Source: Loigolactobacillus iwatensis (GTDB lineage: Bacteria > Bacillota > Bacilli > Lactobacillales > Lactobacillaceae). Taken from it: DNA of 64,000 nucleotides. Positions 56,458-64,000 of the stretch are shown here, piece by piece (position 1 is the first letter of the stretch; the number at the start of each line of letters is the position of its first letter). A model generated the notes under the pieces. The model was not told the DNA's origin, did no database searches, and saw only the letters and a program-made list of their open reading frames with translations. The stretch is from positions 143,649 through 207,648 of the forward strand of contig NZ_RHNP01000001.1 in NCBI RefSeq assembly GCF_003950295.1. The letters are read 5' to 3'. The translations under genes and the position numbers were made by a program.

Positions 56458-57807
56458 ATGAAATTTAAAGTTAAACAAAATAGTGCCTCAATTATGTTAC
56501 GTAGCTTTATTTTAATGATCACAGTTATTATCCTGCTTTCCAGTATGACAACTGTATTTGCAGTCGGCCATCAACTATTAGAAACCAGCCAAATCAATTC
56601 GTTCAACATTATTAGTAGTCTTAAAAAGGCCGTCATTGATGGTAACGATGATTGGAAAAATTGGCGCCTAAACAGTACGCTTGATACAAGTACTAGTTAT
56701 GTGCAAGTAAATAATAGGCGAAAAGATGCAACAATTAAAAATTATTATTCCCCTGGCACCAAAAAATTATTAAGCGTTAAACCCAAAAAAATTCCGTTTA
56801 TTAAACGCCTTTATTACCGGAAAGATGTTGGTCCTCTTTATTATAATACAGGGCATGCTCGCGGAATTGATTACGAACTCTGGACTAATTTAAATTCCCA
56901 ATTGGAAACGCTGGAACGAGTTGTGTTAGTTGCCATCATTATTTTAATTTTAACTTTAATGATTAGTCCGCTATACATTCACGCTATCGCCGACCGATTA
57001 ACTAATTCTCTAACTAAGCTAACTGCAAGTGCAGAATCGATTTCGACAAAACCAAGTCAACAGGCCACACAGCTTCCCGTCCCTGATCGACCAACAGAGG
57101 TCACCAATCTGGCGAATAGTTTTAACCGCCTACTTAATCGGTTATATCAGCAATCCGAAAAAGAAAAACTATTCGTTTCAAATGCGGCGCACGAACTACG
57201 AACACCAATTGCCACGATCAGAAGTCACGCCCAGCTAATCCAACGCCGGGGGAAAGAACATCCGGAAATCATTAGTAAATCAGTCAATTATATTAACGAC
57301 GAATCACACCAAATGCAAACTTTAGTAGATAGCCTGCTGACGCTTTCCAGAGCAGATCGTCTGGTTTTAGATTTTTCCGAATTCGATCTTAGCCTAACGT
57401 TAACCAAATTAGTCAATAAAATGACCCCCTTAGTTCAACAGAAAATAATTACTGAAATCCCGCCCAACATTAAAATTACTGCTCACGAAGCAAGTATTAG
57501 TCAAATTATTGTGAATCTTTTAAACAACGCTAACAAATATTCGGCTAAAGATAGCGAAATTCGGTTAATTTTAAAAAAATCGACAAACAAGGTTTTAATT
57601 CAAGTAATTGATCAAGGAATTGGGATTAGCACCGTAGATAAAGAACATATTTTTGAGCGTTTTTACCGCAATGCTGACATTCGCGGATCAATTCCCGGTA
57701 CTGGTCTTGGCCTAGCGATTGTAAAACAATTGGCTGATTTGAATCACATCAAACTTAAAATTAGCGATAACCATCCACAAGGCACGATTTTTTCGCTAAC
57801 ATTGTAA
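56458..57807 (+). CDS. Sensor histidine kinase
   Basis: 449 residues from the ATG at 56458 (GGAG 8 bases upstream). Two membrane helices (about 15-38 and 158-180) flank a 120-residue extracytoplasmic, basic sensor domain (KKIPFIKRLYYRK); then HAMP, HisKA with the phospho-His in VSNAAHELRTPIATIRSH, and the ATPase domain with N-box IVNLLNNANKYS and G-boxes IDQGIGIS and GTGLGLAIVKQLA. Signal unknown; it lies just before the DedA-PAP2-Gtr genes, which may be its targets. Confidence 0.94.
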   Translation: MKFKVKQNSASIMLRSFILMITVIILLSSMTTVFAVGHQLLETSQINSFNIISSLKKAVIDGNDDWKNWRLNSTLDTSTSYVQVNNRRKDATIKNYYSPGTKKLLSVKPKKIPFIKRLYYRKDVGPLYYNTGHARGIDYELWTNLNSQLETLERVVLVAIIILILTLMISPLYIHAIADRLTNSLTKLTASAESISTKPSQQATQLPVPDRPTEVTNLANSFNRLLNRLYQQSEKEKLFVSNAAHELRTPIATIRSHAQLIQRRGKEHPEIISKSVNYINDESHQMQTLVDSLLTLSRADRLVLDFSEFDLSLTLTKLVNKMTPLVQQKIITEIPPNIKITAHEASISQIIVNLLNNANKYSAKDSEIRLILKKSTNKVLIQVIDQGIGISTVDKEHIFERFYRNADIRGSIPGTGLGLAIVKQLADLNHIKLKISDNHPQGTIFSLTL

Positions 57808-58203
57808 TCCCGAACCACGCGCTTAGGCCAAGTTAGGAAGCTACTTTTACGAATGCTTTCCTAACCTATTTACGCAAACGTACTAAATCTAAAATACGCC
57901 CTGAATCTCTTGCTTTTTTGCAAGAGATTTTTTTATTGCCCAAATTTAGCTCTTTGAGAATTTCTCAGATTAAGACCACTACCAATCACGTTAAACACTA
58001 TTGGCTCTTTTTTTCTGAAAAATTCTCATTTTCGTTTTATTTAAATGCTCTTTTTAGGTCAACGTAAACCTAATATGCTAAATAGGAACTTAAAGACCAG
58101 CCGTTAGTTTCGAATGACTTCAAGGAACATTAGAGCAGAATAACCATCCCTAAAAAAATATTTAGCTTTTACTCGTACTTTAATCAAGAAAAGAGGAATT
58201 GAT
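57808..58203. other. Intergenic region between the kinase and DedA genes
   Basis: Contains the kinase terminator at its start. A possible second hairpin CCAAT...ATTGG followed by CTCTTTTTTT (about 57984-58013) could be an attenuator ahead of dedA. No gene seen. Confidence 0.35.
57904..57935 (+). terminator. Terminator after the two-component system
   Basis: AATCTCTTGC / GCAAGAGATT with a T6 loop, followed by seven Ts. It separates the TCS from the DedA operon. Confidence 0.85.
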
Positions 58204-58857
58204 ATGATTACCGAAATTCTCGTCTCCATTTTAAACATGAACCATTTACTCCCCAGTCTCATCGCCCAATATGGTGGTTTAGTTTACGGCGGCCTATTCA
58301 TCATTATTTTCGTTGAGACTGGGCTAGTGGTTTTTCCGTTTTTACCTGGTGATTCATTACTTTTTCTCAGTGGCTCAATTGCGGCGATGACGGCACATTC
58401 ATTAAACCACATCACTTTAATTATTTTACTTTCGATTGCAGCTATTGCCGGTGACAGCCTGAACTTTGAAATTGGTCAACATTTTGGTCAACATCTAACC
58501 AACCCAAAATGGCAAAGGTGGATTAAGCCAAAATATTTAAAGGAAACAGAAGTATTTTTCCATAATCACGGTAACAGTGCTATCTTTTTGGGCCGTTTTA
58601 TGCCGATAATTCGTACCCTTATTCCGTTTACGGCCGGTATTAGTAAAATGTATTACCGCAAATTTATCCTTTTCAATATTTTAGGCGGCATCGCCTGGGT
58701 TAGTGTTGCAGTCTTAGCCGGATACTTCTTCGGCAACATTGCGATCGTTAAGACACATTTTGAATTAATTATGCTAGCAATCATTGTAATCTCACTTCTA
58801 CCAGCAATTTTAATAAGTTTAAAAAGAAAATCTAAAGGGACTGATGTAAATGCATAA
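58204..58857 (+). CDS. DedA family (VTT-domain) membrane protein
   Basis: 217 residues. The conserved motif FVETGLVVFPFLPGDSLLFLSG and GRFMPIIRTLIPFTAGISKM are the DedA signatures; several hydrophobic segments surround them. Recently, members have been shown to flip undecaprenyl phosphate or other lipids. First gene of a five-gene run; overlaps the PAP2 gene by 8 bases, consistent with lipid-carrier recycling for the glycosyltransferases downstream. Confidence 0.9.
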   Translation: MITEILVSILNMNHLLPSLIAQYGGLVYGGLFIIIFVETGLVVFPFLPGDSLLFLSGSIAAMTAHSLNHITLIILLSIAAIAGDSLNFEIGQHFGQHLTNPKWQRWIKPKYLKETEVFFHNHGNSAIFLGRFMPIIRTLIPFTAGISKMYYRKFILFNILGGIAWVSVAVLAGYFFGNIAIVKTHFELIMLAIIVISLLPAILISLKRKSKGTDVNA

Positions 58858-59515
58858 AAATAAAAATTGGTTGACCGTTGGGATCGTCGCCTTCATTCTC
58901 TTTTTAGGCCTAACAGTATCCGTTCACTTGGAACCGTTCTGGCTAACAACCTTTGATACGAACATTCAGCAATTACTAGCCGGCCTAGTAAATCCAACTC
59001 GCACGCAAATTTTTTCCACTCTGGCCTTTTTTGGCAGTCCTGCAGTAGATGTCGTTTTAACACTCTTACTCGCCGGTGCCTTTTGGATAAGGCGTGACTG
59101 GCTCATTGCCGTTTGGATCGCGCTAGCGCAACTAGGCGGCGATGCTGTCACGTTCGTAGTTAAAGAATTAGTCCGCCGACCACGACCACTAGGACAACTG
59201 ATCAAAGATACTGGCTTTGGCTATCCCAGTGGTCACACATTTAGTACAGCCATTTTAGTATTAACAATTCTCTTTATTATTGTGCCACTACTGGAAGATC
59301 AAGAAGTTCAACTCTTGGTCTCATTACTAGCAATTCTGTGGTTTGGCGTAATTGCCTTTTCTCGAATCTACTTACGGGATCATTTTCCAAGCGACGTCCT
59401 GGCTAGCTTATTACTGGCAATCGCATGGTGGGAAGTAGCCCGCGTGGCGTACATTTATTATCTTGAATCCAACTTTAAATTTTTAAAAACTAACCTGATG
59501 AAGGAGGAACCTTAA
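58850..59515 (+). CDS. PAP2 superfamily membrane phosphatase
   Basis: 221 residues, six hydrophobic helices. The three phosphatase motifs are KELVRRPRP, GYPSGHTFS and SRIYLRDHFPSDVLA. Members dephosphorylate lipid pyrophosphates such as undecaprenyl-PP or phosphatidic acid. Overlaps dedA by 8 bases and lies one base before the glycosyltransferase gene, so the three are coexpressed. Confidence 0.92.
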   Translation: MHKNKNWLTVGIVAFILFLGLTVSVHLEPFWLTTFDTNIQQLLAGLVNPTRTQIFSTLAFFGSPAVDVVLTLLLAGAFWIRRDWLIAVWIALAQLGGDAVTFVVKELVRRPRPLGQLIKDTGFGYPSGHTFSTAILVLTILFIIVPLLEDQEVQLLVSLLAILWFGVIAFSRIYLRDHFPSDVLASLLLAIAWWEVARVAYIYYLESNFKFLKTNLMKEEP

Positions 59516-59516
59516 A

Positions 59517-60461
59517 ATGGAAAAACTAACAATTGTCGTTCCCGCATTTAATGAAGAAGAAGTACTGCCCTCAACAATTAAACGGCTACTTCAAGTCGAG
59601 AACGATCTAATAAAAAATTTACTGTTTGATCAAAAATCAGATATTTTAATTGTCGATGATGGCTCAACTGATAAAACTTGGGACATTATTAAAACAGAAC
59701 ACCAAAATAATGCTCGAATTGCCGGAATTAAATTCAGTCGAAATTTTGGTCATCAAAATGCCTTAATTGCTGGTATGCAGACGGCCGTTAAGAAGGCCGC
59801 TGTTATTGTCACAATCGATGCAGATCTACAAGACGATCCAACGGCCATCGCAGAAATGGCCGCTAAGTTTGCTAACGGAACGGATATTGTCTATGGTGTT
59901 CGGAATAATCGGGCCACCGACACCTGGTTTAAACGCAATACTGCACTAATGTTTTATAAAACACTTAATCTATTAGGGGTTAAGTTGATTCAAAATCACG
60001 CTGACTTCCGCCTAATGTCCAAACGGGCTGTTCAAACACTTTTACAGTATAAGGAACGTAATTTGTTTATTCGCGGCATTATTCCTATGCTAGGTTTTAA
60101 AAGCGATAAAGTTTATTACAAACGAACGCCAAGATTGGCCGGTGAATCAAAGTATCCACTTAAAAAGATGATTGCCTTTGCTTGGGACGGACTAACTTCC
60201 TTTTCAATTGCGCCAGTCCGCGCTATTTTATTGCTTGGTTTGCTAGCAAGTTCATTAGGCGTCATCGCCCTATTTTATTCTGTAATAACTAAATGGTTGG
60301 GTTTGACTGTGCACGGCTGGTCATCCTTAATGATTTCAATTTGGATTTTAGGCGGTCTCCAAATGTTTAGCCTTGGCATTCTTGGCGAGTATATCGGTAA
60401 ATTAACGACTGAATCTAAGCAACGACCGCGCTTTACAATTGAAACAACGATCGGAGAATAG
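59517..60461 (+). CDS. Family 2 glycosyltransferase, GtrB/bactoprenol glucosyltransferase type
   Basis: Transfers a sugar from a nucleotide to undecaprenyl phosphate. 314 residues: a GT-A catalytic domain (TIVVPAFNEEEVLPSTIKRLL, LIVDDGSTDKTW, IDADLQDDPTAI, then YKRTPRLAGESKYPL) and two C-terminal membrane helices (about 232-300) with the usual SGEYIGK-like LGEYIGKL motif. It sits between PAP2 and the GT-C-like protein. Sugar identity not determined. Confidence 0.93.
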   Translation: MEKLTIVVPAFNEEEVLPSTIKRLLQVENDLIKNLLFDQKSDILIVDDGSTDKTWDIIKTEHQNNARIAGIKFSRNFGHQNALIAGMQTAVKKAAVIVTIDADLQDDPTAIAEMAAKFANGTDIVYGVRNNRATDTWFKRNTALMFYKTLNLLGVKLIQNHADFRLMSKRAVQTLLQYKERNLFIRGIIPMLGFKSDKVYYKRTPRLAGESKYPLKKMIAFAWDGLTSFSIAPVRAILLLGLLASSLGVIALFYSVITKWLGLTVHGWSSLMISIWILGGLQMFSLGILGEYIGKLTTESKQRPRFTIETTIGE

Positions 60462-60463
60462 CT

Positions 60464-62434
60464 ATGGCAAAGAAACTTAATCTAATGAAATTATTTCCAC
60501 TACTTTTAGCTGGTGGTTTATTAATTGGTGTTATTTCAAATATTGTTTATCCCCAAAACATTAAGTTGAGTGGTCTCGTTATTATTGCCAGCACTTTAGT
60601 TTGGTACATCTGGCCCTATTTCAAAATAAAAACGAATCAATTAAATAAAACAACCATTAGCTGGACTATTGGCATTGGACTTACGTTGATATTCATTATT
60701 CAACTCATTGTTCTATGTTATCTACCGGTAACAATTTACCACGATCCCTTTAGGGTGCTCTATCAGGCCGAACATTTAAGCCAAGGCCAACACGTCTGGA
60801 GTTCTTCAACTTATTTTTGGCGTTACCCTAACAACGTGCCGTTAGCCTTTTTGCTATCACAATGGTTCAAACTGACGCTAATTTTTCACCTTTCAACCAA
60901 TACCGCCTTACACCTATTATCTTTAGGCCTGCTTGATGGTTTTATTTTAGTGGCCCTAACAAGTATTCGCCGCTTTAGTCAGCAAAATAGTGGTGTGCTC
61001 GCTGCCTTGATTTTTTTCCTTATTAGCCCATTTGCGTACACCTATTACTTGCAGGTTTTTTACTCAGATCTACCAACCTTGTTTTGCCTAATTATCTGTT
61101 TTACAATTTTGGCCCAGTGGAATAAGTTCTCTAAAAAAAATAAAGTGCTCAATGGTATTTTCTTATTCCTATTAATCTTGCTTGGACAACTGCTTAAACC
61201 CAATCTAATCGTTTTCGCAGTTGCAATCGTTATTTTACTAATTGTCCTATTTCTAGAGGATCGTAAGACATTGCTCAAGTATTTATTACCTCTAATGGTT
61301 ATACTACTTGGCTTTGCGGCAACCGTACCGGCTAGAATGGCAATTGCGCGTACCGTTGATTTTACAAATAACTCTAAATACCAACTGCCAACGACTCACT
61401 GGATTTGGATGAGCTATAATCCAAAGGGTAACGGGACTTACGTTGGTGCTGATGTCAAAAAAATGACACAATTACCAACTAAAACAGCGCGCCAAAATTA
61501 TACAAAACGAGTATTACCCAAGCGAATTGAAACTTTAGGTGTCCGCGGCGTTGTTAAACGTTGGATTTTAAAAGCCGGGATTTTATTAAATGTCAGTCAT
61601 ATTCAACGATCTTACAGTGGTGGCTATATTGAAGCTCCCAAAATTTACCAAAAATACGAAGTTCAATTAAGCCTGCTGGGTTCTTTACTAATGCGTGTTG
61701 GTTTTATTTTCATTTATGGCTTGGCCTTTATAAAGTGCTTAGCCTTAATTACTAAAAGAAATTATGAAGTAAAACCAATCAGAGATTTAGCAATTGTGTT
61801 GGCTGTTGGCTATTTGGCCTTTCACGTATTAATTTGGGAAGCCGAAAGTAGGTATGGCCAGCCACTTCTACCCTTACTACTTTTAATTAATGCCTTTACG
61901 GCCCAGGAAACAGAAACTAATTTAGCCATTTACCACCAAAAAAATCGCAATTTATTTTTTGGCGGTGTACTTCTAATCACCGCCTTTGTTTTCGCGACGG
62001 AGACTAAACCGCTGATAAATGGCAAGCCAATGATTGTCGCTGGACAACGAAGTCAACTTTCACTGCAATATAAAGCAAAACCGACCTTGATTCAGCAAAA
62101 CACAACAATCACGCAAAGAATCACCCTTAATCACACTGCCACTAGGCTATCAATCTCGGTACCACACCAGACACACTTAGAGGCAAAGCTTGTATCAATT
62201 GACCGGCATAAGCGTTATTCCCTAAATCATGTAGCAACAACCCTTGGTATTAAGCAAAAATTATTGCCCGGAAAATATGAAATTGTTCTAAAAAATACCT
62301 TACCTTCTCCGCAAAAAGTGGAATTGGTAAGAACCCAAAACTATGAATTGACACCACACCCGCTTTTAATTAACCATCAATCTTTCAAAGATAGCTCTTT
62401 AATTTATCAATTTACAACACCAATTCATAACTAA
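60464..62434 (+). CDS. GT-C-type polytopic membrane glycosyltransferase
   Basis: 656 residues with about 11-12 hydrophobic helices and a periplasmic-side C-terminal domain (about 510-656) of beta-rich sequence. The early YLPVTIYHDPFRVLYQAEHLSQG holds an acidic loop where GT-C enzymes place catalytic Asp, and YLQVFYSDLPTLFCLI resembles glycosyltransferase family 39/83-like loops. Probably takes the lipid-linked sugar made by the GT2 enzyme and passes it to a surface acceptor such as teichoic acid or a protein. No closer family recognised. Starts 2 bases after the GT2 gene. Confidence 0.72.
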   Translation: MAKKLNLMKLFPLLLAGGLLIGVISNIVYPQNIKLSGLVIIASTLVWYIWPYFKIKTNQLNKTTISWTIGIGLTLIFIIQLIVLCYLPVTIYHDPFRVLYQAEHLSQGQHVWSSSTYFWRYPNNVPLAFLLSQWFKLTLIFHLSTNTALHLLSLGLLDGFILVALTSIRRFSQQNSGVLAALIFFLISPFAYTYYLQVFYSDLPTLFCLIICFTILAQWNKFSKKNKVLNGIFLFLLILLGQLLKPNLIVFAVAIVILLIVLFLEDRKTLLKYLLPLMVILLGFAATVPARMAIARTVDFTNNSKYQLPTTHWIWMSYNPKGNGTYVGADVKKMTQLPTKTARQNYTKRVLPKRIETLGVRGVVKRWILKAGILLNVSHIQRSYSGGYIEAPKIYQKYEVQLSLLGSLLMRVGFIFIYGLAFIKCLALITKRNYEVKPIRDLAIVLAVGYLAFHVLIWEAESRYGQPLLPLLLLINAFTAQETETNLAIYHQKNRNLFFGGVLLITAFVFATETKPLINGKPMIVAGQRSQLSLQYKAKPTLIQQNTTITQRITLNHTATRLSISVPHQTHLEAKLVSIDRHKRYSLNHVATTLGIKQKLLPGKYEIVLKNTLPSPQKVELVRTQNYELTPHPLLINHQSFKDSSLIYQFTTPIHN

Positions 62435-62519
62435 CGTGGTCAAAAAAACAGTAGAAACACAATTTACGTCATCTTTTTACAAAAACAAAAAATCAGTAGC
62501 TTACTTGTGAGGTGTAAAA

Positions 62520-62951
62520 ATGAAGAAAATCAAATTAATTTACGCTCAATACGCAAATATCACTAACTATTTATTTTTTGGCGGTCTAACCACCTTAATA
62601 AACATTATTGTTTTTACAACTTTAAATCATTTTACGGGCCTAAATTATCAAATAGCTAACGTCATTGCGTGGTTTTTATCCGTTCTTTTTGCTTATATAA
62701 CTAATAAACGCTGGGTTTTCAATTCGAAAACAAACACTAATACGGCATTGTTACAAGAACTAGCTAGCTTTTTCCTTTTCCGAATTCTGTCACTTTTGTT
62801 AGATATCAGTATGATGTGGCTTGGTATTTCAATTTTGAATGGCAATCCTTTGTTAGTTAAAGTCATTGATAATATTGTAATTATTGCGGCCAACTATGTA
62901 TTTAGTAAGTTGTTTATCTTTAAACCAGGTAAAGGCGTATTAACAAAATAA
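62520..62951 (+). CDS. gtrA: GtrA family membrane protein (flippase)
   Basis: 143 residues, four hydrophobic helices. YLFFGGLTTLINIIVFTTLNH, the basic YITNKRWVFNSKT and ANYVFSKLFIFKPGKG are typical of GtrA. In three-component systems GtrA flips the lipid-linked sugar across the membrane. Starts 85 bases after the GT-C gene with a GAGGTG site; completes a GtrB/GT-C/GtrA set. Confidence 0.93.
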   Translation: MKKIKLIYAQYANITNYLFFGGLTTLINIIVFTTLNHFTGLNYQIANVIAWFLSVLFAYITNKRWVFNSKTNTNTALLQELASFFLFRILSLLLDISMMWLGISILNGNPLLVKVIDNIVIIAANYVFSKLFIFKPGKGVLTK

Positions 62952-62963
62952 TTTAGATTAAAG

Positions 62964-63080
62964 CGTGTCTCAAAAAATGTTTAAATTCTAGATTAGCATT
63001 AAGCGACACAATGGATCGTAATGACTATTCCAAGCGCTCCCTGAATTAGCGACAATGTCATTAGATATTTAATTCAGGAG
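62964..63080. repeat. Possible diverged R2 element
   Basis: Begins GCGTGTCTCAAAAAATG and ends TTTAATTCAGGAGAC, with CTCCCTGAATTAGCGACAATGTC inside; resembles the GTGTCT variant of R2 at 35484 at one end only. Confidence 0.35.
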
Positions 63081-63081
63081 A

Positions 63082-63152
63082 CAAAAAAGAACAGGTTTGG
63101 CTGAATAATTGACCGTCTGGCCGATTTTTCAAACCTACCTGCTCTTTTTTTG
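63082..63152. terminator. Bidirectional terminator between gtrA and the truncated MFS gene
   Basis: AAAAAAGAACAGGTTTG and CAAACCTACCTGCTCTTTTTT pair with one mismatch and a short bulge; T-runs on both strands. It overlaps the last codons of the MFS gene. Confidence 0.65.
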
Positions 63153-63927
63153 TTTCACGTGAAACCCTCTTCGAACTAAAAGTAGTAATAACAGCATTAA
63201 ACCACCAATTAAACTAAATGTTTGGTGCTTCAGCCAATCAATAATAAAACCAAAAATAAAATTACCAACTGGATGTAAAGCATCAACTGACAAGAACCAA
63301 ATAGCGAAAACACGACCTAAATAGTTTACTGATGTTTCGTTTTGAACGAGGGTAATCATTTGAACGCCCAAACGTGACATGAAAAAACCGTAAACAGTTG
63401 CCGCCGCTAGTAGCACCCAATAGTGGACAAAAAGCCCACTTAGAATTAGCAAACAGCTGAAGGTAATCACATCACGATACACACTGTTCATGTGCAGCGC
63501 GCGCTTTTGCCCTGCCAAGCTCAGACCACCAACTAGACCACCAATGGCCATTAAACTTAGCGCGTAACTATAAAGCTTTTCGTTACCAGAAAAGTAATGA
63601 TTAACTTCATAGGGCATTAATAAATTGAGCGCAGCGTAAAAAATATTTAGTAACCCATCAACAACAATCATCTGTACTAAAACAGTGTGTTGTAAACAAT
63701 AATTAATGCCATCACGTAGGCTAGTCAATATCGATAATCGTTTGTGTTGCGGGCTATGAAAATGATAACGCAACATCAACCCTAAAAATAAAGAAAGTAA
63801 AAATGAACCGGCATTAATCACTAAAAAAGCACGAAAATTTAGCCATTTAAAAGTTAGTAAAACACCACCTAATAATGGTGCAAAGATATCAGCAAAATTA
63901 AAAGCAGTGTTAATCCAAGTGGCCCCC
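63135..63927 (-). pseudogene. MFS transporter, C-terminal part, 5' end removed by an insertion sequence
   Basis: About 264 codons remain, holding roughly the last seven helices of a major-facilitator drug/macrolide-efflux-like protein (VIDWLKHQTFSLIGGLML at the end; ATWINTAFNFADIFAPLLGGVLL at the start). Upstream of QGATW the frame meets a TGA immediately and the DNA becomes IS-like, so the N-terminal five helices are missing. An ATG inside (63821) cannot rescue a working transporter. Its 3' end contains a parS-like site. Confidence 0.8.
63151..63166. promoter_or_regulatory. parS-like ParB/Spo0J binding site
   Basis: TGTTTCACGTGAAACC contains the 14-base perfect palindrome GTTTCACGTGAAAC and matches 15 of 16 positions of the conserved bacterial parS TGTTTCACGTGAAACA. 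It lies in the 3' end of the MFS reading frame, as known parS sites often lie in coding regions. Confidence 0.75.
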
Positions 63928-64000
63928 TGTCAATAAAATAGACAATTTAAATAGAGACTTTTTTGTCCTATGCCACGACTAAATTTTGAATTTGAGTTTG
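63928..64000 (-). mobile_element. End of an insertion sequence (IS3-like), continuing beyond the window
   Basis: At 63928 coding sequence of the MFS gene changes abruptly to TGTCAATAAAATAGACAA, the likely terminal repeat, followed by AT-rich DNA and the 3' end of a reading frame. Family assignment to IS3 is from general appearance only. Confidence 0.6.
63968..64000 (-). CDS. Transposase C-terminus (partial)
   Basis: The minus strand reads QTQIQNLVVA then TAG (complement of 63968-63970), about 40 bases inside the presumed IS end. Position and tail type fit a transposase stop; only 10 codons are visible. Confidence 0.5.
   Translation of the reverse strand, partial: QTQIQNLVVA

Noticed and set aside
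1..64000. tRNA, rRNA, tmRNA, RNase P, prophage or CRISPR features
   Set aside because: No cloverleaf sequences, rRNA segments, phage gene blocks or spacer arrays were recognised on either strand by reading.

Overview
The window is chromosomal DNA of a low-GC Gram-positive bacterium, almost certainly a member of the Lactobacillaceae. Supporting signs are the KxYKxGKxW-type signal peptide plus LPQTG sortase anchor on a giant adhesin, the PTS and BrnQ families, strong AGGAGG ribosome sites with frequent TTG/GTG starts, a T-box leader, cre-like sites and oleate hydratase. I cannot name the genus from sequence alone.

Layout. 1-5.2 kb: purE-K-C-S-Q-L (minus strand; purL runs off the left edge), with a sigma-A promoter and a PurBox-like site. 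5.4-9.4 kb: an OpuC-type osmoprotectant ABC operon. 9.8-15.1 kb: hsp20 under a CtsR-like box, an aldo/keto reductase, a CxxS Spx paralog, an orphan PTS IIA, a histidine phosphatase and lplA. 15.7-22.3 kb: a surface adhesin of about 2,200 codons, broken by a frameshift. 22.7-30.2 kb: ohr divergent from an unusual lipoyl/PSBD-E3 fusion, then GNAT, ferrochelatase, oleate hydratase and asd. 30.7-33.6 kb: an iron/heme-type ABC importer with a nonsense codon in one permease and no local ATPase. 34.3-40.3 kb: MupG-like protein, a small basic protein, a YibE/YibF pair, MarR with a YczE-like membrane protein, GNAT. 40.7-47.7 kb: a serine-less alpha/beta-hydrolase-like protein, two GH65 phosphorylases and beta-phosphoglucomutase. 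48.0-54.6 kb: NagE-type PTS permease, aldo/keto reductase, Cof phosphatase, T-box leader and BrnQ. 54.9-62.9 kb: GyrI-like protein, a two-component system, then DedA, PAP2 and a GtrB / GT-C / GtrA set that looks like a three-component cell-surface glycosylation system. 63.1-64.0 kb: a parS-like site in the 3' end of an MFS gene whose 5' part has been replaced by the end of an insertion sequence.

Intergenic regions are crowded with two dispersed MITE-like repeat families, called R1 and R2 here. R1 has GTGGGACAAAA-type ends and one arm that can form a terminator. R2 has GTGTTTGAAAAAGC-type inverted ends. In two places R2 sits inside R1 at the same internal position. These repeats account for most long gaps and for several spurious short reading frames.

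Functional threads: purine synthesis; osmotic, heat and peroxide stress; lipoate chemistry (lplA plus the E3 fusion); phosphorolytic disaccharide use (GH65 x2 plus pgmB); cell-wall amino-sugar recycling (NagE, MupG); and surface decoration (adhesin, GtrABC). No tRNA, rRNA or CRISPR array was seen.
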